DNA of 64,000 bases from Fodinibius salicampi (GTDB taxonomy: Bacteria > Bacteroidota > Rhodothermia > Balneolales > Balneolaceae): positions 558,001-622,000 of the forward strand of contig NZ_BAABRS010000002.1 of NCBI RefSeq assembly GCF_039545095.1, in the 5' to 3' direction. Of the stretch, positions 10,012-19,656 are shown in pieces. The number at the start of each line of letters is the position of its first letter. Position 1 is the first letter of the stretch. The notes beneath the pieces were generated by a model, which saw nothing but the letters and a program-made list of their open reading frames with translations, did not search any database and was not told where the DNA came from. The translations under genes and the position numbers were made by a program.

Positions 10012-11898
10012 ATGTATACAAGGAATAAAATGACTATGACAATGAATACGAGAAGCTGTTTTAAAGGGATCATATTAGTGTGTTTAGCGCTGTTATTACA
10101 AAACTGTGCATCCACAAATGAGGCTACAATACCTAGGGGATGGACCTATAACTTGAATTGGGAAAACTATAACAGTGCAGAATCAACGAAATCCGATTAT
10201 CTTATTGTTCAGAGCAAGGAGGATATGGTATTATTGGATGGGAATGACGGGCGCATTGTAGTGGACGATATCCGTGAAAGGGGAGGATTTTTCTCAGAGA
10301 TTAGCCGTGACTTTAAAGAACAGGTTAAAGAAGACTTGCTAGTGAGTCAGCGGGTGAATATCAAATATTTTCACAAGGAACTGCCTCAATTGGGGACGAT
10401 ACTGCTGTTTAACCAGGTAGAGAAAGGAGATCAGGTGCAAAGTTATGACCTCAAAACAGGCGAAGAAAAATGGTCTTCTACTTCATACGTCTGGAATCTG
10501 GACAAATATGAGGATATTGCGAATATCGCTATTAATGAACTCATGGGAGGTAGTTTGGGAGCTAAAGGTATGTCGGCCGTTGCCCTCCAAACCAGGTTAA
10601 TTCAAAGCATGATTCAGGAAGTGCCGGAAAAGGATGCGTTTCTGTTTCGTACGGTTGAGAAACTCTATCTAATTAACCATGAGACGGGAGAAGTACTGTG
10701 GGAAAATGAAGCGATGGTTGGTACGGGTATCGCAGCAGTGAACTACCTGCCACAGAGCAACGAGTTCCTAATTGCAAGCAGTATGTCGGGTCTTCGAGAT
10801 GTACTCGAAAATGTAAATGAGGAGCGAGAGTTAAAGCAACTTATTCTTGTGGATGCGAATACCGGGGACCTCTCATGGAAATCGGAATATCAGGGACGCA
10901 GTGAGCAGGTAAAAAGCATCGCGGTCAAAAATGACAAGGTTCATTTGAATTTTAACGGTGGATCGATGGAAATATTTAACTTTTTGGATGGCGAGCGTAT
11001 TTGGGGTACACGCGACGGATCACTTGAAGGGAATACTAAGTTAGCCAGCTTTACCGGCAACTATAATTTAATGGAAACGATTGAAACAGCTGCTCCTCAA
11101 CTTGATGGGGAGTATTTGTATGCTGTAAATCCCAAAAATATAAAAGCAGTAGGTTTGCCTGATAAGCAGATTCAGAAGTTTGACTATGCAACAGGAGAAG
11201 TACTATGGGATATAGAACTGGAAAAGACCACGGATATTCGGGATATGTTACTGTGGGATAATAACGTAATCGTACGTCTGTCCTCCCAATTACCTGATAC
11301 CATGTCAGGGAATGTTTCAAATATATTAGGTGGTGTAAAGGATTTAGGATTTTATGCTTTTAATCAAGAAGATGGAACACTTAACTGGCAGCTTAGTGAA
11401 CCTTTTAAAAATCATGTAACCAATGTTGTATATGGAGAAAATAAAGCTTGGGCAGCAGGTGGAGAATCCCTATACAAATTCAGTCTGGACGATGGAACCG
11501 TCTTAGTCGACTCTTCTTATGAAGACTATGAGATAGGAGAGATAAAATATATACACGAATCTGGTGATAAGCTTGTTTTAGTTGGTTTTAAAGGTATGGC
11601 AATAGTAGATAAAGGAGATTTGACTATGTTATTCAGTGAGTCACCGAATGGACGATTAACAAGCTATGAGATAAATGATCGTTTTCTTATCGTCAAGATG
11701 AGGCGATTGTTATCCGGGAAAGAAAATATCTATGTATATAATCTTACCGGTGCTTCTCCGATTACGAGCTTTACCTTAACTCCGCCGGAAAAAGATATTG
11801 GAGGAGTGCTTGGTAGTAAAGGATATTATCCAACGAACAATTTTAAACAGCTTATTACGATTACTGAAAGAGGAATAGAAAGCTATGAGGTGTACTGA
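10012..11898 (+). CDS. PQQ-type beta-propeller lipoprotein
   Basis: A probable lipoprotein: basic N-terminus, hydrophobic GIILVCLALLLQNC and a Cys followed by Ala-Ser. The rest (about 600 residues) is made of repeats resembling PQQ-like blades, for example LILVDANTGDLSWKSEY, KFDYATGEVLWDIELE and YAFNQEDGTLNWQLSE, in which a turn D/T-G-x-x-x-W recurs. Such propellers bind partners rather than cofactor in BamB-like proteins; the cellular role here is unknown. Several in-frame ATG codons lie at 10012, 10030, 10036 and 10042; all keep the signal. It stands alone with its own terminator. Confidence 0.72.
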   Translation: MYTRNKMTMTMNTRSCFKGIILVCLALLLQNCASTNEATIPRGWTYNLNWENYNSAESTKSDYLIVQSKEDMVLLDGNDGRIVVDDIRERGGFFSEISRDFKEQVKEDLLVSQRVNIKYFHKELPQLGTILLFNQVEKGDQVQSYDLKTGEEKWSSTSYVWNLDKYEDIANIAINELMGGSLGAKGMSAVALQTRLIQSMIQEVPEKDAFLFRTVEKLYLINHETGEVLWENEAMVGTGIAAVNYLPQSNEFLIASSMSGLRDVLENVNEERELKQLILVDANTGDLSWKSEYQGRSEQVKSIAVKNDKVHLNFNGGSMEIFNFLDGERIWGTRDGSLEGNTKLASFTGNYNLMETIETAAPQLDGEYLYAVNPKNIKAVGLPDKQIQKFDYATGEVLWDIELEKTTDIRDMLLWDNNVIVRLSSQLPDTMSGNVSNILGGVKDLGFYAFNQEDGTLNWQLSEPFKNHVTNVVYGENKAWAAGGESLYKFSLDDGTVLVDSSYEDYEIGEIKYIHESGDKLVLVGFKGMAIVDKGDLTMLFSESPNGRLTSYEINDRFLIVKMRRLLSGKENIYVYNLTGASPITSFTLTPPEKDIGGVLGSKGYYPTNNFKQLITITERGIESYEVY

Positions 11899-11926
11899 CT
11901 ACATCCTCAATAATAGCATTATCATT

Positions 11927-11961
11927 AGAGGAGCCGCTTATACAAAGGCTCCTCTTTTTTT
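11927..11961 (+). terminator. Intrinsic terminator of the propeller lipoprotein gene
   Basis: A perfect 9-bp stem (AGAGGAGCC at 11927-11935, AGGCTCCTCT overlapping 11946-11955) is followed by a run of seven T from 11955, 30 bp after the stop codon. On the opposite strand no T-run follows the stem, so it does not obviously serve the convergent gene. Confidence 0.9.
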
Positions 11962-11970
11962 GGATGGCTA

Positions 11971-12837
11971 TCATCTTGCAGCAGTAGACAGTTGGCGCTG
12001 TTTAATTTCATCCGCTAAAGCTAGTACAGTGTCCGCGTAAAGACCGCTGGGGTTATATCGTAACACTGAAGTTCGCAGATCATTCGTTCGCTTTTGAAAA
12101 TGTGCCAGATAGTTAGCGACCGACATGATATTATTATCCATGTCAAAAATATCGTCTCCCACAAACCATTTATTCAAGGAGTAGGGGATGAATTGGGCGG
12201 AGGACATCGCACCTGCATAACTGGATTTTAGATCAAAGACGTCAATATTGTGACGTTTAGTAAAGTCAAGTAGTTCAATTAGCTGGGCTTTTGCAAAATC
12301 GGCGCGATATCCCACAGCATACATGGATACATAGGCGTTAAAGGGGTTATAACTGCCAATATTCTGACCAAAATCTGATTCAATACCGATAATGGCGGTA
12401 ATAACATATTTGGAAATACCGTATTCTTGTTCGGCCTTTTGCAGTTGGTCGGAATGTTCTTGCATAAAGGTTACAGCCCGTCTTTTCTTTTCTTCAAAGC
12501 CCAGAATCTGTTTATATTCTTCTAAATTTATAGATTTACGTTCTGCGGATCGTTTAAACCGTTGATCAATTTCTCCATAGATTTCAAAACGCTCATCCTG
12601 AAATAAATGGGATGTTTGATATTCTTTTTTGTGAAAAATATCAATGAGTTCTGTCAAGGCTTGACTGTATTTAGAGTGGGCGGAGATGGTATCATCAATG
12701 GTTGGGGAAATTCCGGTATTTGAATTAGGGCCATGCTCATGAACAGAATGGGCTGTACCAATATTGGAATTCCCTAATAACAGGAGAATAATCCCACTCG
12801 AAAGAATATTTTTAAATGTAGTAAGTAAGTTTGTCAT
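11971..12837 (-). CDS. Lytic murein transglycosylase, MltB/GH103 type
   Basis: Cleaves the glycan strands of peptidoglycan with 1,6-anhydro product formation. The 288-residue protein has a short signal-like N-terminus (residues 1-29) and the GH103 core: IIGIESDFGQNIGSYNPFNA with the likely catalytic Glu153, then SYAGAMSSAQFIPYSLNKW, typical of MltB. It is shorter than E. coli MltB (about 360) because the C-terminal part is reduced. It stands alone, convergent with the propeller gene. Function is well supported; whether it is a lipoprotein is not (no lipobox). Confidence 0.85.
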   Translation of the reverse strand: MTNLLTTFKNILSSGIILLLLGNSNIGTAHSVHEHGPNSNTGISPTIDDTISAHSKYSQALTELIDIFHKKEYQTSHLFQDERFEIYGEIDQRFKRSAERKSINLEEYKQILGFEEKKRRAVTFMQEHSDQLQKAEQEYGISKYVITAIIGIESDFGQNIGSYNPFNAYVSMYAVGYRADFAKAQLIELLDFTKRHNIDVFDLKSSYAGAMSSAQFIPYSLNKWFVGDDIFDMDNNIMSVANYLAHFQKRTNDLRTSVLRYNPSGLYADTVLALADEIKQRQLSTAAR

Positions 12838-12868
12838 ATGATTTGTTCCCCGCCTATGTATTTTGTTG

Positions 12869-12913
12869 AGGTTTTTACAAAACCTTGTGTCATCCTGAAT
12901 ACCCTATTCAGGA
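12869..12913. repeat. Two adjacent palindromes, possible dispersed intergenic repeat
   Basis: An AGGTTTT/AAAACCT pair (12869-12885, 3-base spacer) is followed by TCCTGAAT/ATTCAGGA (12893-12913, 5-base loop). The phrase TGTCATCCTGAA is reminiscent of dispersed intergenic palindromes of many Bacteroidota. No second copy was found in this window, so its repeat nature is only a guess. Confidence 0.3.
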
Positions 12914-13021
12914 ACTTTTAAAACCAACGTAATATAGAGCATCTAGAGTCCTTTCTGTGGATACTGAAAGAGGATCAGTATAGCATGAGAATCTCAAGAT
13001 ACTTCTTATAGAATAATAGAA

Positions 13022-14728
13022 TTATTTTTCCGGATTTTCCAGTTCGGGTTGCTTCCCGCGAAAATGTTCTGCCGCATTAATGCCTAATATTTCAAAACGA
13101 TCGAATTGAGTCTGTAATCGTTGCCAGAAATGTTCCCAGTTCCTTTTTTCTTTGGGGGACCAGTTAACCTCTGCCAGTGCCGATGCGCGAGGGTAAGCCA
13201 TATATTCAACTTTTTCAGGAGAGTGCATATATTCAGTCCATACATTTCCCTGGGCTCCCAAAATATACTGAGATTCTTCCTCTGTAAGTTCTTCCGGTAT
13301 GGGTTCATAGGAGTATGTCTTTTCTAATGTGGTAAACCCACCAATAGCCAAGGGCTCAGAATCGGGAGTAGCCTGGTAATGATCCAAATATAGATGGGTG
13401 CCGGGTGTCATAACCACATCATGATGTTGTTTCGCTGCCTCGATTCCTCCTTGAATACCGCGCCAGCTCATTACCGTTGCATTTGGAGCTAAACCACCTT
13501 CCAGTATCTCATCCCAGCCGATAATTTGTCGGCCATGCTCGTTTAAAAATTCCTCAATACGGGTAATAAAATAGCTTTGAAGTTCATGTTCATCTTCGAG
13601 TCCTTCACGTTCAATAACCTGCTGGGCGAGCTCGCTATTTTCCCATTGCGTTTTGGGGGCTTCATCTCCGCCGATATGGATGTATTCGCTGGGAAATAAC
13701 TCCATAACTTCTGTGAGTACATTCTCAAGAAAGGTAAAGGTTTCTTCACTGGGACAGTAAATATCTTCAAATACTCCCCAGGTTGTCTGAACTTTATAAT
13801 TTTTATTTTCCAGGCATCCTAACTCGGGATAAGCTGCTAATGCAGCCGAAGCATGACCCGGAAGTTCAATTTCGGGTATTACCGTAACCTGCTTCTTTTG
13901 TGCATAAGCAACGATCTCGCGCACTTCATCCTGGGTATAGTAACCGCCGTAACGCTCGCCGTCGTAAATATCCGAGCCATAGTGACCGACAAGCGTCGAA
14001 TCTCTCCAGGCACCTATTTCCGTTAATTTGGGATATTGCTTGATTTCAATGCGCCAGCCCTGGTCTTCCGTCAGATGCCAATGGAAACGATTCATTTTAT
14101 GCATCGCAATCAGGTCGATGTAGCGCTTGATAAAATCAACCGGGAACAGATGCCGTCCCACATCCAGATGGAGTCCACGATAGGCGAAGCGCGGGTAATC
14201 CTCAATTTCTACAGCAGGGATCGTCCATTCTGTATCTTGGGGGACTAAAGTATAGTCTGTTTGATAAATCTGTGCAGGCAGAAGTTGCAGCAGCGATTGT
14301 ATCCCGTAAAATAATCCAGTGGATGTGGATGCCTTCAGGGAGATTTCTCCATCCGTTACACTTAATTGGTATCCTTCTTTGTGATCGACAGACTCTTTAT
14401 CAATAGATAAGGAAATAATATTTTCCGGATATTGATCAGCATCTAAGCCTACAAGAGGTAGATCGTAACCAGTGGCAGAATCAATGGCTTTTTTAAGTTG
14501 TTTGACAATACTTTTTATCTCTTCTTGGGAAAGGTCAGCTTTAATAACGGTATTTCGCTCCAGGTGAAAGGACCCTTCCTGTACTTCCATTGAAACTGGT
14601 TCCGGAATAATGGAGATACTGTCACTATTTTGTGCGTGAATGGTATTAACGGAAAAGATGCCAACTAATAAGAGAATGAATATTACTTGTAAACGTTTTA
14701 TAAAGCAGTTGTAGTTACTCATTGTCAT
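13022..14728 (-). CDS. Secreted beta-N-acetylhexosaminidase, GH20
   Basis: Releases terminal GlcNAc/GalNAc from glycans by substrate-assisted catalysis. A signal peptide (hydrophobic VIFILLLVGIFSV, cut after HAQ near residue 33) precedes an N-terminal GH20b-like domain (about 35-175) and the TIM barrel from FAYRGLHLDVGRHLF. The catalytic Asp-Glu pair is in YIHIGGDEAPKTQW (D355, E356). The C-terminus ends soon after the barrel with no extra carbohydrate-binding domain. It lies 50 bp downstream of the GH29 gene on the same strand, so the pair may trim fucosylated N-acetylhexosamine glycans. Confidence 0.93.
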   Translation of the reverse strand: MTMSNYNCFIKRLQVIFILLLVGIFSVNTIHAQNSDSISIIPEPVSMEVQEGSFHLERNTVIKADLSQEEIKSIVKQLKKAIDSATGYDLPLVGLDADQYPENIISLSIDKESVDHKEGYQLSVTDGEISLKASTSTGLFYGIQSLLQLLPAQIYQTDYTLVPQDTEWTIPAVEIEDYPRFAYRGLHLDVGRHLFPVDFIKRYIDLIAMHKMNRFHWHLTEDQGWRIEIKQYPKLTEIGAWRDSTLVGHYGSDIYDGERYGGYYTQDEVREIVAYAQKKQVTVIPEIELPGHASAALAAYPELGCLENKNYKVQTTWGVFEDIYCPSEETFTFLENVLTEVMELFPSEYIHIGGDEAPKTQWENSELAQQVIEREGLEDEHELQSYFITRIEEFLNEHGRQIIGWDEILEGGLAPNATVMSWRGIQGGIEAAKQHHDVVMTPGTHLYLDHYQATPDSEPLAIGGFTTLEKTYSYEPIPEELTEEESQYILGAQGNVWTEYMHSPEKVEYMAYPRASALAEVNWSPKEKRNWEHFWQRLQTQFDRFEILGINAAEHFRGKQPELENPEK

Positions 14729-14778
14729 TGTTTTTTTGGATATGCCTTTAAAAAAATATGAACTTCAATGTTAGCGGC

Positions 14779-16212
14779 TTAGTCAGATTTGTATATACCG
14801 ATTTCGGTGATTGCCGGTCGGGCTAAAAACGCTTCAAGGTCAATTCGAATTGCGCTGGTAGTTGTTTCATCCAGCTGGAGAATGCGCTTATAGCCGATGG
14901 TTGTTTCATCAGCTACTTTCTGCCAACCCCCATTATTTTGCACGGAGACACTGAACCTGGATATGCGTTGCCCAATCGGGATAAACTCTTGCAGAGACAA
15001 CAAATCAAAGGTAATGGGAGTATCAAAATTAAGCATCAATGAAGGCTGATCATCTTCTTCCGAAGCAATCCAGAAATTTTCCCAACTTTCATCGATAACC
15101 AGATCGGCGGGGTATCGTTCACCTGCACTACTGCTTTCCACCGTAGCCTGCGGGGCCAGATTGTCATCGAATAAGGTGTTCAGAGTATCGGAGAAAGCAT
15201 ATAAACGATCGGTGTCCGTTTGGTGAAATTGTCCCGTGGTATCGGGCGGAATATTCAGTAACAGCGTGCAGTTCCTTCCCACTGATTTCATATAGATTTC
15301 AGTAAGCTCCGCTACCGTTTTTACTTCGTCATCTTCTTCCGGATGATAAAACCATCCCGGACGGATAGAGACGTCACATTCTCCTACTACCCAATCGGAC
15401 CCTCCCTGTTCTCCACTGTTAAGATAATCAGTCTGCCCGGCCTGACCGATCTCCACGGAATCCCGATCAATGGTTGACCAGTTGGTACGTCCTGCAAAGC
15501 CGTGTTCGTTTCCAATCCAGCGGATATCGGGACCTTCATCCGAAAAAATAAGCGCATCGGGCTGCAATTCACGTACCATTGACCACCACTCATCAAAGTC
15601 GTAATCCATATCTTTTGCATCTTCTCCTTTAGCTCCGTCAAACCAGATTTCAGAAATAGTGCCATAATTGGTAAGAAGTTCGCGGAGCTGGTTCATATAG
15701 AACTCATTGTATTCGGGCGTACCATAACTTTGCTCGTGCATATCCCAGGGCGAAAGATAGATTCCAAAATCCAATCCATATTTTTTGCAGGCCTCGGAGA
15801 CTTCTTTTACGATATCACCTTCACCGTTTTTATAGGGACTGTTGGCGATATCATGATCGGTATATTCACTGGGCCAAAGGCAAAAACCATCGTGATGCTT
15901 TGCTGTTAGTATCAGCGTTTCAAATCCTGTCTCGCTAAGGGTTTTAGCCCATTGGTCGGCGTCAAAATTGGTAGGGTCGAACAACTCGGGATCTTCATCT
16001 CCGGTACCCCACTCCCGGTTGGTAAAGGTGTTGATTCCAAAGTGTACAAAGGCCACCTTTTCTTTTTGCTGGTATTGAATTTGTTGAGTAGTAGGTCTTA
16101 CCTCATCCGGAGAAATACCCGGCCACTCGGAAGAATGATTTCCATCTTGGCATCCCAGGATTGTAATGAATAATAGGGTTAAAAAAACAAAAAGAAAGCT
16201 CTTTTCTTTCAT
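14779..16212 (-). CDS. Alpha-L-fucosidase, GH29, lipoprotein with C-terminal F5/8-type domain
   Basis: Hydrolyses alpha-L-fucosides. The signal ends in LLFITILGC, a lipobox, so the enzyme is probably anchored to a membrane. The GH29 barrel shows HFGINTFTNREWGTG, LTAKHHDGFCLWPS and the nucleophile region ISEIWFDGAKGED (D192). After about residue 350 a discoidin-like (F5/8 type C) domain runs from APQATVESS to the end. It is upstream of GH20 in a probable operon and divergent from a symporter, pointing to uptake of the released sugar. GH29 subfamily and linkage preference cannot be fixed by eye. Confidence 0.92.
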   Translation of the reverse strand: MKEKSFLFVFLTLLFITILGCQDGNHSSEWPGISPDEVRPTTQQIQYQQKEKVAFVHFGINTFTNREWGTGDEDPELFDPTNFDADQWAKTLSETGFETLILTAKHHDGFCLWPSEYTDHDIANSPYKNGEGDIVKEVSEACKKYGLDFGIYLSPWDMHEQSYGTPEYNEFYMNQLRELLTNYGTISEIWFDGAKGEDAKDMDYDFDEWWSMVRELQPDALIFSDEGPDIRWIGNEHGFAGRTNWSTIDRDSVEIGQAGQTDYLNSGEQGGSDWVVGECDVSIRPGWFYHPEEDDEVKTVAELTEIYMKSVGRNCTLLLNIPPDTTGQFHQTDTDRLYAFSDTLNTLFDDNLAPQATVESSSAGERYPADLVIDESWENFWIASEEDDQPSLMLNFDTPITFDLLSLQEFIPIGQRISRFSVSVQNNGGWQKVADETTIGYKRILQLDETTTSAIRIDLEAFLARPAITEIGIYKSD

Positions 16213-16266
16213 TTCCTAATCAATAATTTGAGGAATTGTTTTATTATTGGCTATTTATAATACTGA

Positions 16267-16286
16267 ATTTGCAGAAGTTTGCAAAT
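16267..16286. promoter_or_regulatory. Candidate operator between GH29 and symporter genes
   Basis: A perfect 7-bp inverted repeat (ATTTGCA, 6-base spacer, TGCAAAT) lies 54 bp before the GH29 start and 95 bp before the symporter start. GTTTGCAAA, its right half, recurs upstream of the SorC-type regulator at 19439-19447. This makes it a candidate SorC binding site; the match is short. Confidence 0.4.
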
Positions 16287-16381
16287 AGGGAGTTGGTTTT
16301 GATTAAAAAAATACGTTTGTTTTTGAAGTTCGGATTTTAAAATCAGTAATCTTAAAGGGATTTTTTACAGATTGTTTAACT

Positions 16382-18193
16382 ATGGAACTTGCAACTATTG
16401 ATTGGGTAATGATTGGAGCGTATATGCTCTTTTCATTAGTGATTGGTATCTATGTAGCCCGGAAGGCAGGGAAAAATTCAACTCAATACTTTGCAGCCGG
16501 TAAAAATATGCCGTGGTGGCTACTGGGTATTTCAATGGTTGCAACGACTTTTTCAACTGATACTCCCAATCTTGTCGCTAATATTGTCCGGACCGATGGC
16601 GTTGCAGGTAACTGGGTTTGGTGGGCTTTTTTGCTTACGGGTATGCTTACGGTATTTGTATATGCCCACCTTTGGAAGCGTTCTGGCGTGCTCACAGATG
16701 TAGAGTTTTATGAGTTGCGCTATAGCGGTAAGATGGCGGCTTTTTTGCGGGGATTTCGAGCTGTATATCTCGGGTTTGTTTTCAATGTAGTTATTATGGC
16801 GACGGTTTCACTGGCTGCCATTAAAATTGCTGGGGTGCTAATGGGGCTTTCGCCCGTGGAAACAGTTGTTATTACGGGAGCGGTAACTGTGATATATAGT
16901 TCGCTTGGTGGTCTGCGGGGGGTTTTACTAACGGACCTTTTCCAGTTTTTCCTAGCTATAGGGGGAAGTTTCATCGCTGCTTATGTGGCTCTTAATCATC
17001 CTGATGTGGGTGGTTTTGAAGGCCTCCTTCAACACAAAGATGTGGTAAGTAAGCTCAATATCTTACCCGACTTTTCCGATCCTTCTCAGGCAATAGGGAT
17101 TTTTATTATTCCACTAGCTGTTCAGTGGTGGAGCGTATACTACCCAGGTGCGGAGCCGGGCGGCGGCGGTTATATTGCTCAGCGTATGTTTGCGGCCAAA
17201 GACGAAAATAATTCCATTGCGGCTGTTTTCTTTTTTAACGCTGCTCATTATGCTTTGCGTCCCTGGCCCTGGATTATTGTTGGACTTTGCTCAATTATCG
17301 TTTTCCCGGATGTGGCTGCTATGAAGGAAGCTTTCCCGGATGCGGCATCGGTAGCGGATGATGATATGGGCTATGCCGCTATGCTGACCTTTATCCCTAC
17401 CGGTTGGCTGGGCGTTGTGGTGGCTTCACTGACAGCGGCCTATATGTCAACAATATCCACACATCTCAACTGGGGATCGTCTTATTTAGTAAATGATTTT
17501 TATCAGCGATTTATCCGACCCGAAAGTTCAGAGAAAGAATTGGTAATGGTGGGGCGACTTTCCACAGTCTTCTTAATGATTGTGGCCGGATTTTTAGCTC
17601 TGGCAATGCAGAATGCATTGGATAGTTTTCAGATTCTTCTCCAGATTGGGGCAGGAACCGGATTGCTCTTTATTCTGCGATGGTTCTGGTGGCGCATTAA
17701 TGCCGGTAGCGAAATTGCAGCGATGGTTATCTCCTTTGTTATTGCTATGTATTTTCAATTTTTTCATGTCCATACCGGACTTCCAGAATTGACGGGCTGG
17801 CAGGAAATTGTCATTGGAGTTATTATAACGACGATTGGTTGGGTTTCGGCCACTTATATGATTCGTCCTACTTCCAAGGAAACACTCTTTCGTTTCTATG
17901 AGATAGCACGACCCGGCGGACCCGGATGGGAGAGAGTATTAAATATGGCGGAGAACGAAGGTAAAAAGGTCAAAAAATATAAGGATGAAGCATGGCGTGT
18001 ACCACAGGGAATTTTCTGTATGGTTTTAGCCTGTGTCGCTGTTTATGGAACGCTTTTCGCTACCGGTTATTGGATTTACGGCAATTGGATTCTTGCAGGC
18101 TTTATTACAGTGGTTTCTATAGTTGCTTCTATGATGCTTTTTAAGGCTTGGCGAAAGCTTATCAATATGAATCCCGATGACTTGTATGAGTAG
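16382..18193 (+). CDS. Sodium/sugar symporter, SSS family
   Basis: A 603-residue membrane carrier with about 14 spans. The opening WVMIGAYMLFSLVIGIYVARKAGKNSTQYFAAGKN-type region and FSTDTPNLVANIVRTDG identify the SSS family, branch distinct from the acetate type at 1219. It has a loop with PGAEPGGGGYIAQRMFAAKDE typical of Bacteroidota sugar symporters. It is divergent from the fucosidase/hexosaminidase operon, so its cargo may be fucose, an N-acetylhexosamine or a small oligosaccharide. No substrate can be assigned from sequence alone. Confidence 0.85.
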   Translation: MELATIDWVMIGAYMLFSLVIGIYVARKAGKNSTQYFAAGKNMPWWLLGISMVATTFSTDTPNLVANIVRTDGVAGNWVWWAFLLTGMLTVFVYAHLWKRSGVLTDVEFYELRYSGKMAAFLRGFRAVYLGFVFNVVIMATVSLAAIKIAGVLMGLSPVETVVITGAVTVIYSSLGGLRGVLLTDLFQFFLAIGGSFIAAYVALNHPDVGGFEGLLQHKDVVSKLNILPDFSDPSQAIGIFIIPLAVQWWSVYYPGAEPGGGGYIAQRMFAAKDENNSIAAVFFFNAAHYALRPWPWIIVGLCSIIVFPDVAAMKEAFPDAASVADDDMGYAAMLTFIPTGWLGVVVASLTAAYMSTISTHLNWGSSYLVNDFYQRFIRPESSEKELVMVGRLSTVFLMIVAGFLALAMQNALDSFQILLQIGAGTGLLFILRWFWWRINAGSEIAAMVISFVIAMYFQFFHVHTGLPELTGWQEIVIGVIITTIGWVSATYMIRPTSKETLFRFYEIARPGGPGWERVLNMAENEGKKVKKYKDEAWRVPQGIFCMVLACVAVYGTLFATGYWIYGNWILAGFITVVSIVASMMLFKAWRKLINMNPDDLYE

Positions 18194-18421
18194 CTGATAA
18201 TGATTCCTTATACAGATGGTTTGGATTAGTTTCCTTCCAAAATGTGATACGCGAAATTCTTTTCGAACGGCGAATTGATCGAATAAAAGCAGATTGAAGA
18301 AGGGATGTTCCTTTATTTGGATGAAGAGTACTTAGAGCGTACAGATACAGTTATTGAACTGGAGTTTTTAAGAATGTATTGGATCCGTTAGTGAGAATAT
18401 TTTTAATTCGGTGATCATGAT

Positions 18422-19381
18422 CTAGACAAGCTTTTGGGCCGTTTGCTGATCGGTAATGAGTACATCAATAAGGTTGTTTTTGAGAGCCCCATGGATTACA
18501 TCTACTTTCTGGGATCCGCCTGCTATTCCTACAACTGTTTTTATTTTTTTCAGTTCTTCTATTGATATTCCAATAACCAGCTCTTTGAGTGGCGAATCGA
18601 TCTCCTTACCGTTTTTATCGAAAAATCGTAAGGCAATATCGCCTACGGCATCGGAATGAGTAATTTTTTCGTATAGTTTGGGAGGTAGTTCTTCGTGGTC
18701 CCGGTCAAGTACCGGGTTCGTTTTGAGTGCTCCGATACCAACGTAAAGTGTATCAATGGTTGAAAATAGATCAAGCGCACCTTTGACTTTTCGGTCGGCA
18801 AGGAGCACCTGTTTGGCTTCTTTACTATCTACAATTCCCGGGGCCGGTAGGAGCGTAAGTTTGCTCTTTAAGAGCTGAGAAAGCCTCCGGGAAATATCCG
18901 TTGCATGTGCCTTTGCTTCCGGAGGACCTACGCCCCCAAGGGCTTGTACGACGTGCGTATTATCCACTTGTTTTGAAGGCATGGCATCAACCATGGCCTG
19001 GAGGGTCGTTCCCCAGGTTACACCAATGGTTTCACCTTCCGATATGGTCCGATGCAAATAATCTGCGGCAGCAGACCCAATCTGTTTTTTGATTATTTTG
19101 TCGGAAATTTCCTCTTCGGAATCAACAATTAACGCTTCTTGTAGATGATAGGTATCCTCTAAAGCGTTTTCCAATTCTACAAAGCTATTGTTAGGTGAGA
19201 GTACGGATATTTGTACGATTCCAATCTCTCTGGCTTGTTTTAGTAGGCGGGATACTTTTGGCCGAGACAGATGTAAGCGGTTAGCAATTTCTTGCTGATT
19301 ATATTTCTGCTCATAGTACATTGAGCTCACTTTGCTTAGAAGGCGGTTCTCAATGGATTTATTAGCTCTTAGCATATACAA
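18422..19381 (-). CDS. SorC-family sugar-responsive transcriptional regulator
   Basis: A DNA-binding protein with an N-terminal helix-turn-helix (about residues 15-55: YEQKYNQQEIANRLHLSRPK) and a C-terminal sugar-phosphate binding domain (about 60-319) with EGETIGVTWGTTLQAMV and VVGIAGGSQKVDVIHGALKN, the SorC/DeoR-like sensor pattern. Members bind a phosphorylated sugar or sugar lactone/acid and release their operators. It is convergent with the symporter gene and probably controls the GH20-GH29/symporter cassette and itself (see the shared GTTTGCAAA). Confidence 0.85.
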   Translation of the reverse strand: MYMLRANKSIENRLLSKVSSMYYEQKYNQQEIANRLHLSRPKVSRLLKQAREIGIVQISVLSPNNSFVELENALEDTYHLQEALIVDSEEEISDKIIKKQIGSAAADYLHRTISEGETIGVTWGTTLQAMVDAMPSKQVDNTHVVQALGGVGPPEAKAHATDISRRLSQLLKSKLTLLPAPGIVDSKEAKQVLLADRKVKGALDLFSTIDTLYVGIGALKTNPVLDRDHEELPPKLYEKITHSDAVGDIALRFFDKNGKEIDSPLKELVIGISIEELKKIKTVVGIAGGSQKVDVIHGALKNNLIDVLITDQQTAQKLV

Positions 19382-19438
19382 AATTTAGCCTTACTTGATA
19401 TCATAATACGTAAATGTCTTTTAGTGCCCGCTACCACT

Positions 19439-19447
19439 GTTTGCAAA
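19439..19447. promoter_or_regulatory. Second copy of the GTTTGCAAA motif, upstream of the SorC gene
   Basis: GTTTGCAAA stands 58 bp upstream of the regulator's ATG and a related GGCAAAACA follows some 15 bases on, giving a loose dyad. It matches the half-site in the divergent GH29/symporter promoter region and fits autoregulation. Nine matching bases in AT-rich DNA are weak evidence alone. Confidence 0.3.
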
Positions 19448-19656
19448 ATAAGTAAAGCTTGGCAAAACAGAAATTTAAAGCTTAATGAATTTTTGTTTCA
19501 TGATTTTAGCTACTGATCTATTAGAAAGGAGGATAGTCGTAATACTTAAATGCAATTCTTGGTTAAATATTCAAAGGCAAAAGATATTCAAAATAAGAAA
19601 TAACAATTAAAAAAAGTTTAGTTGACATTAAAAAATAAAATTGTAAATTAAGAAAA

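Noticed and set aside
18231-18370. Possible decayed SusD-like fragment (VIREILFERRIDRIKAD and a short ORF after it) between symporter and SorC genes
   Set aside because: Resembles the ERRIELA region of SusD proteins only loosely, has stops in frame and no second conserved segment.
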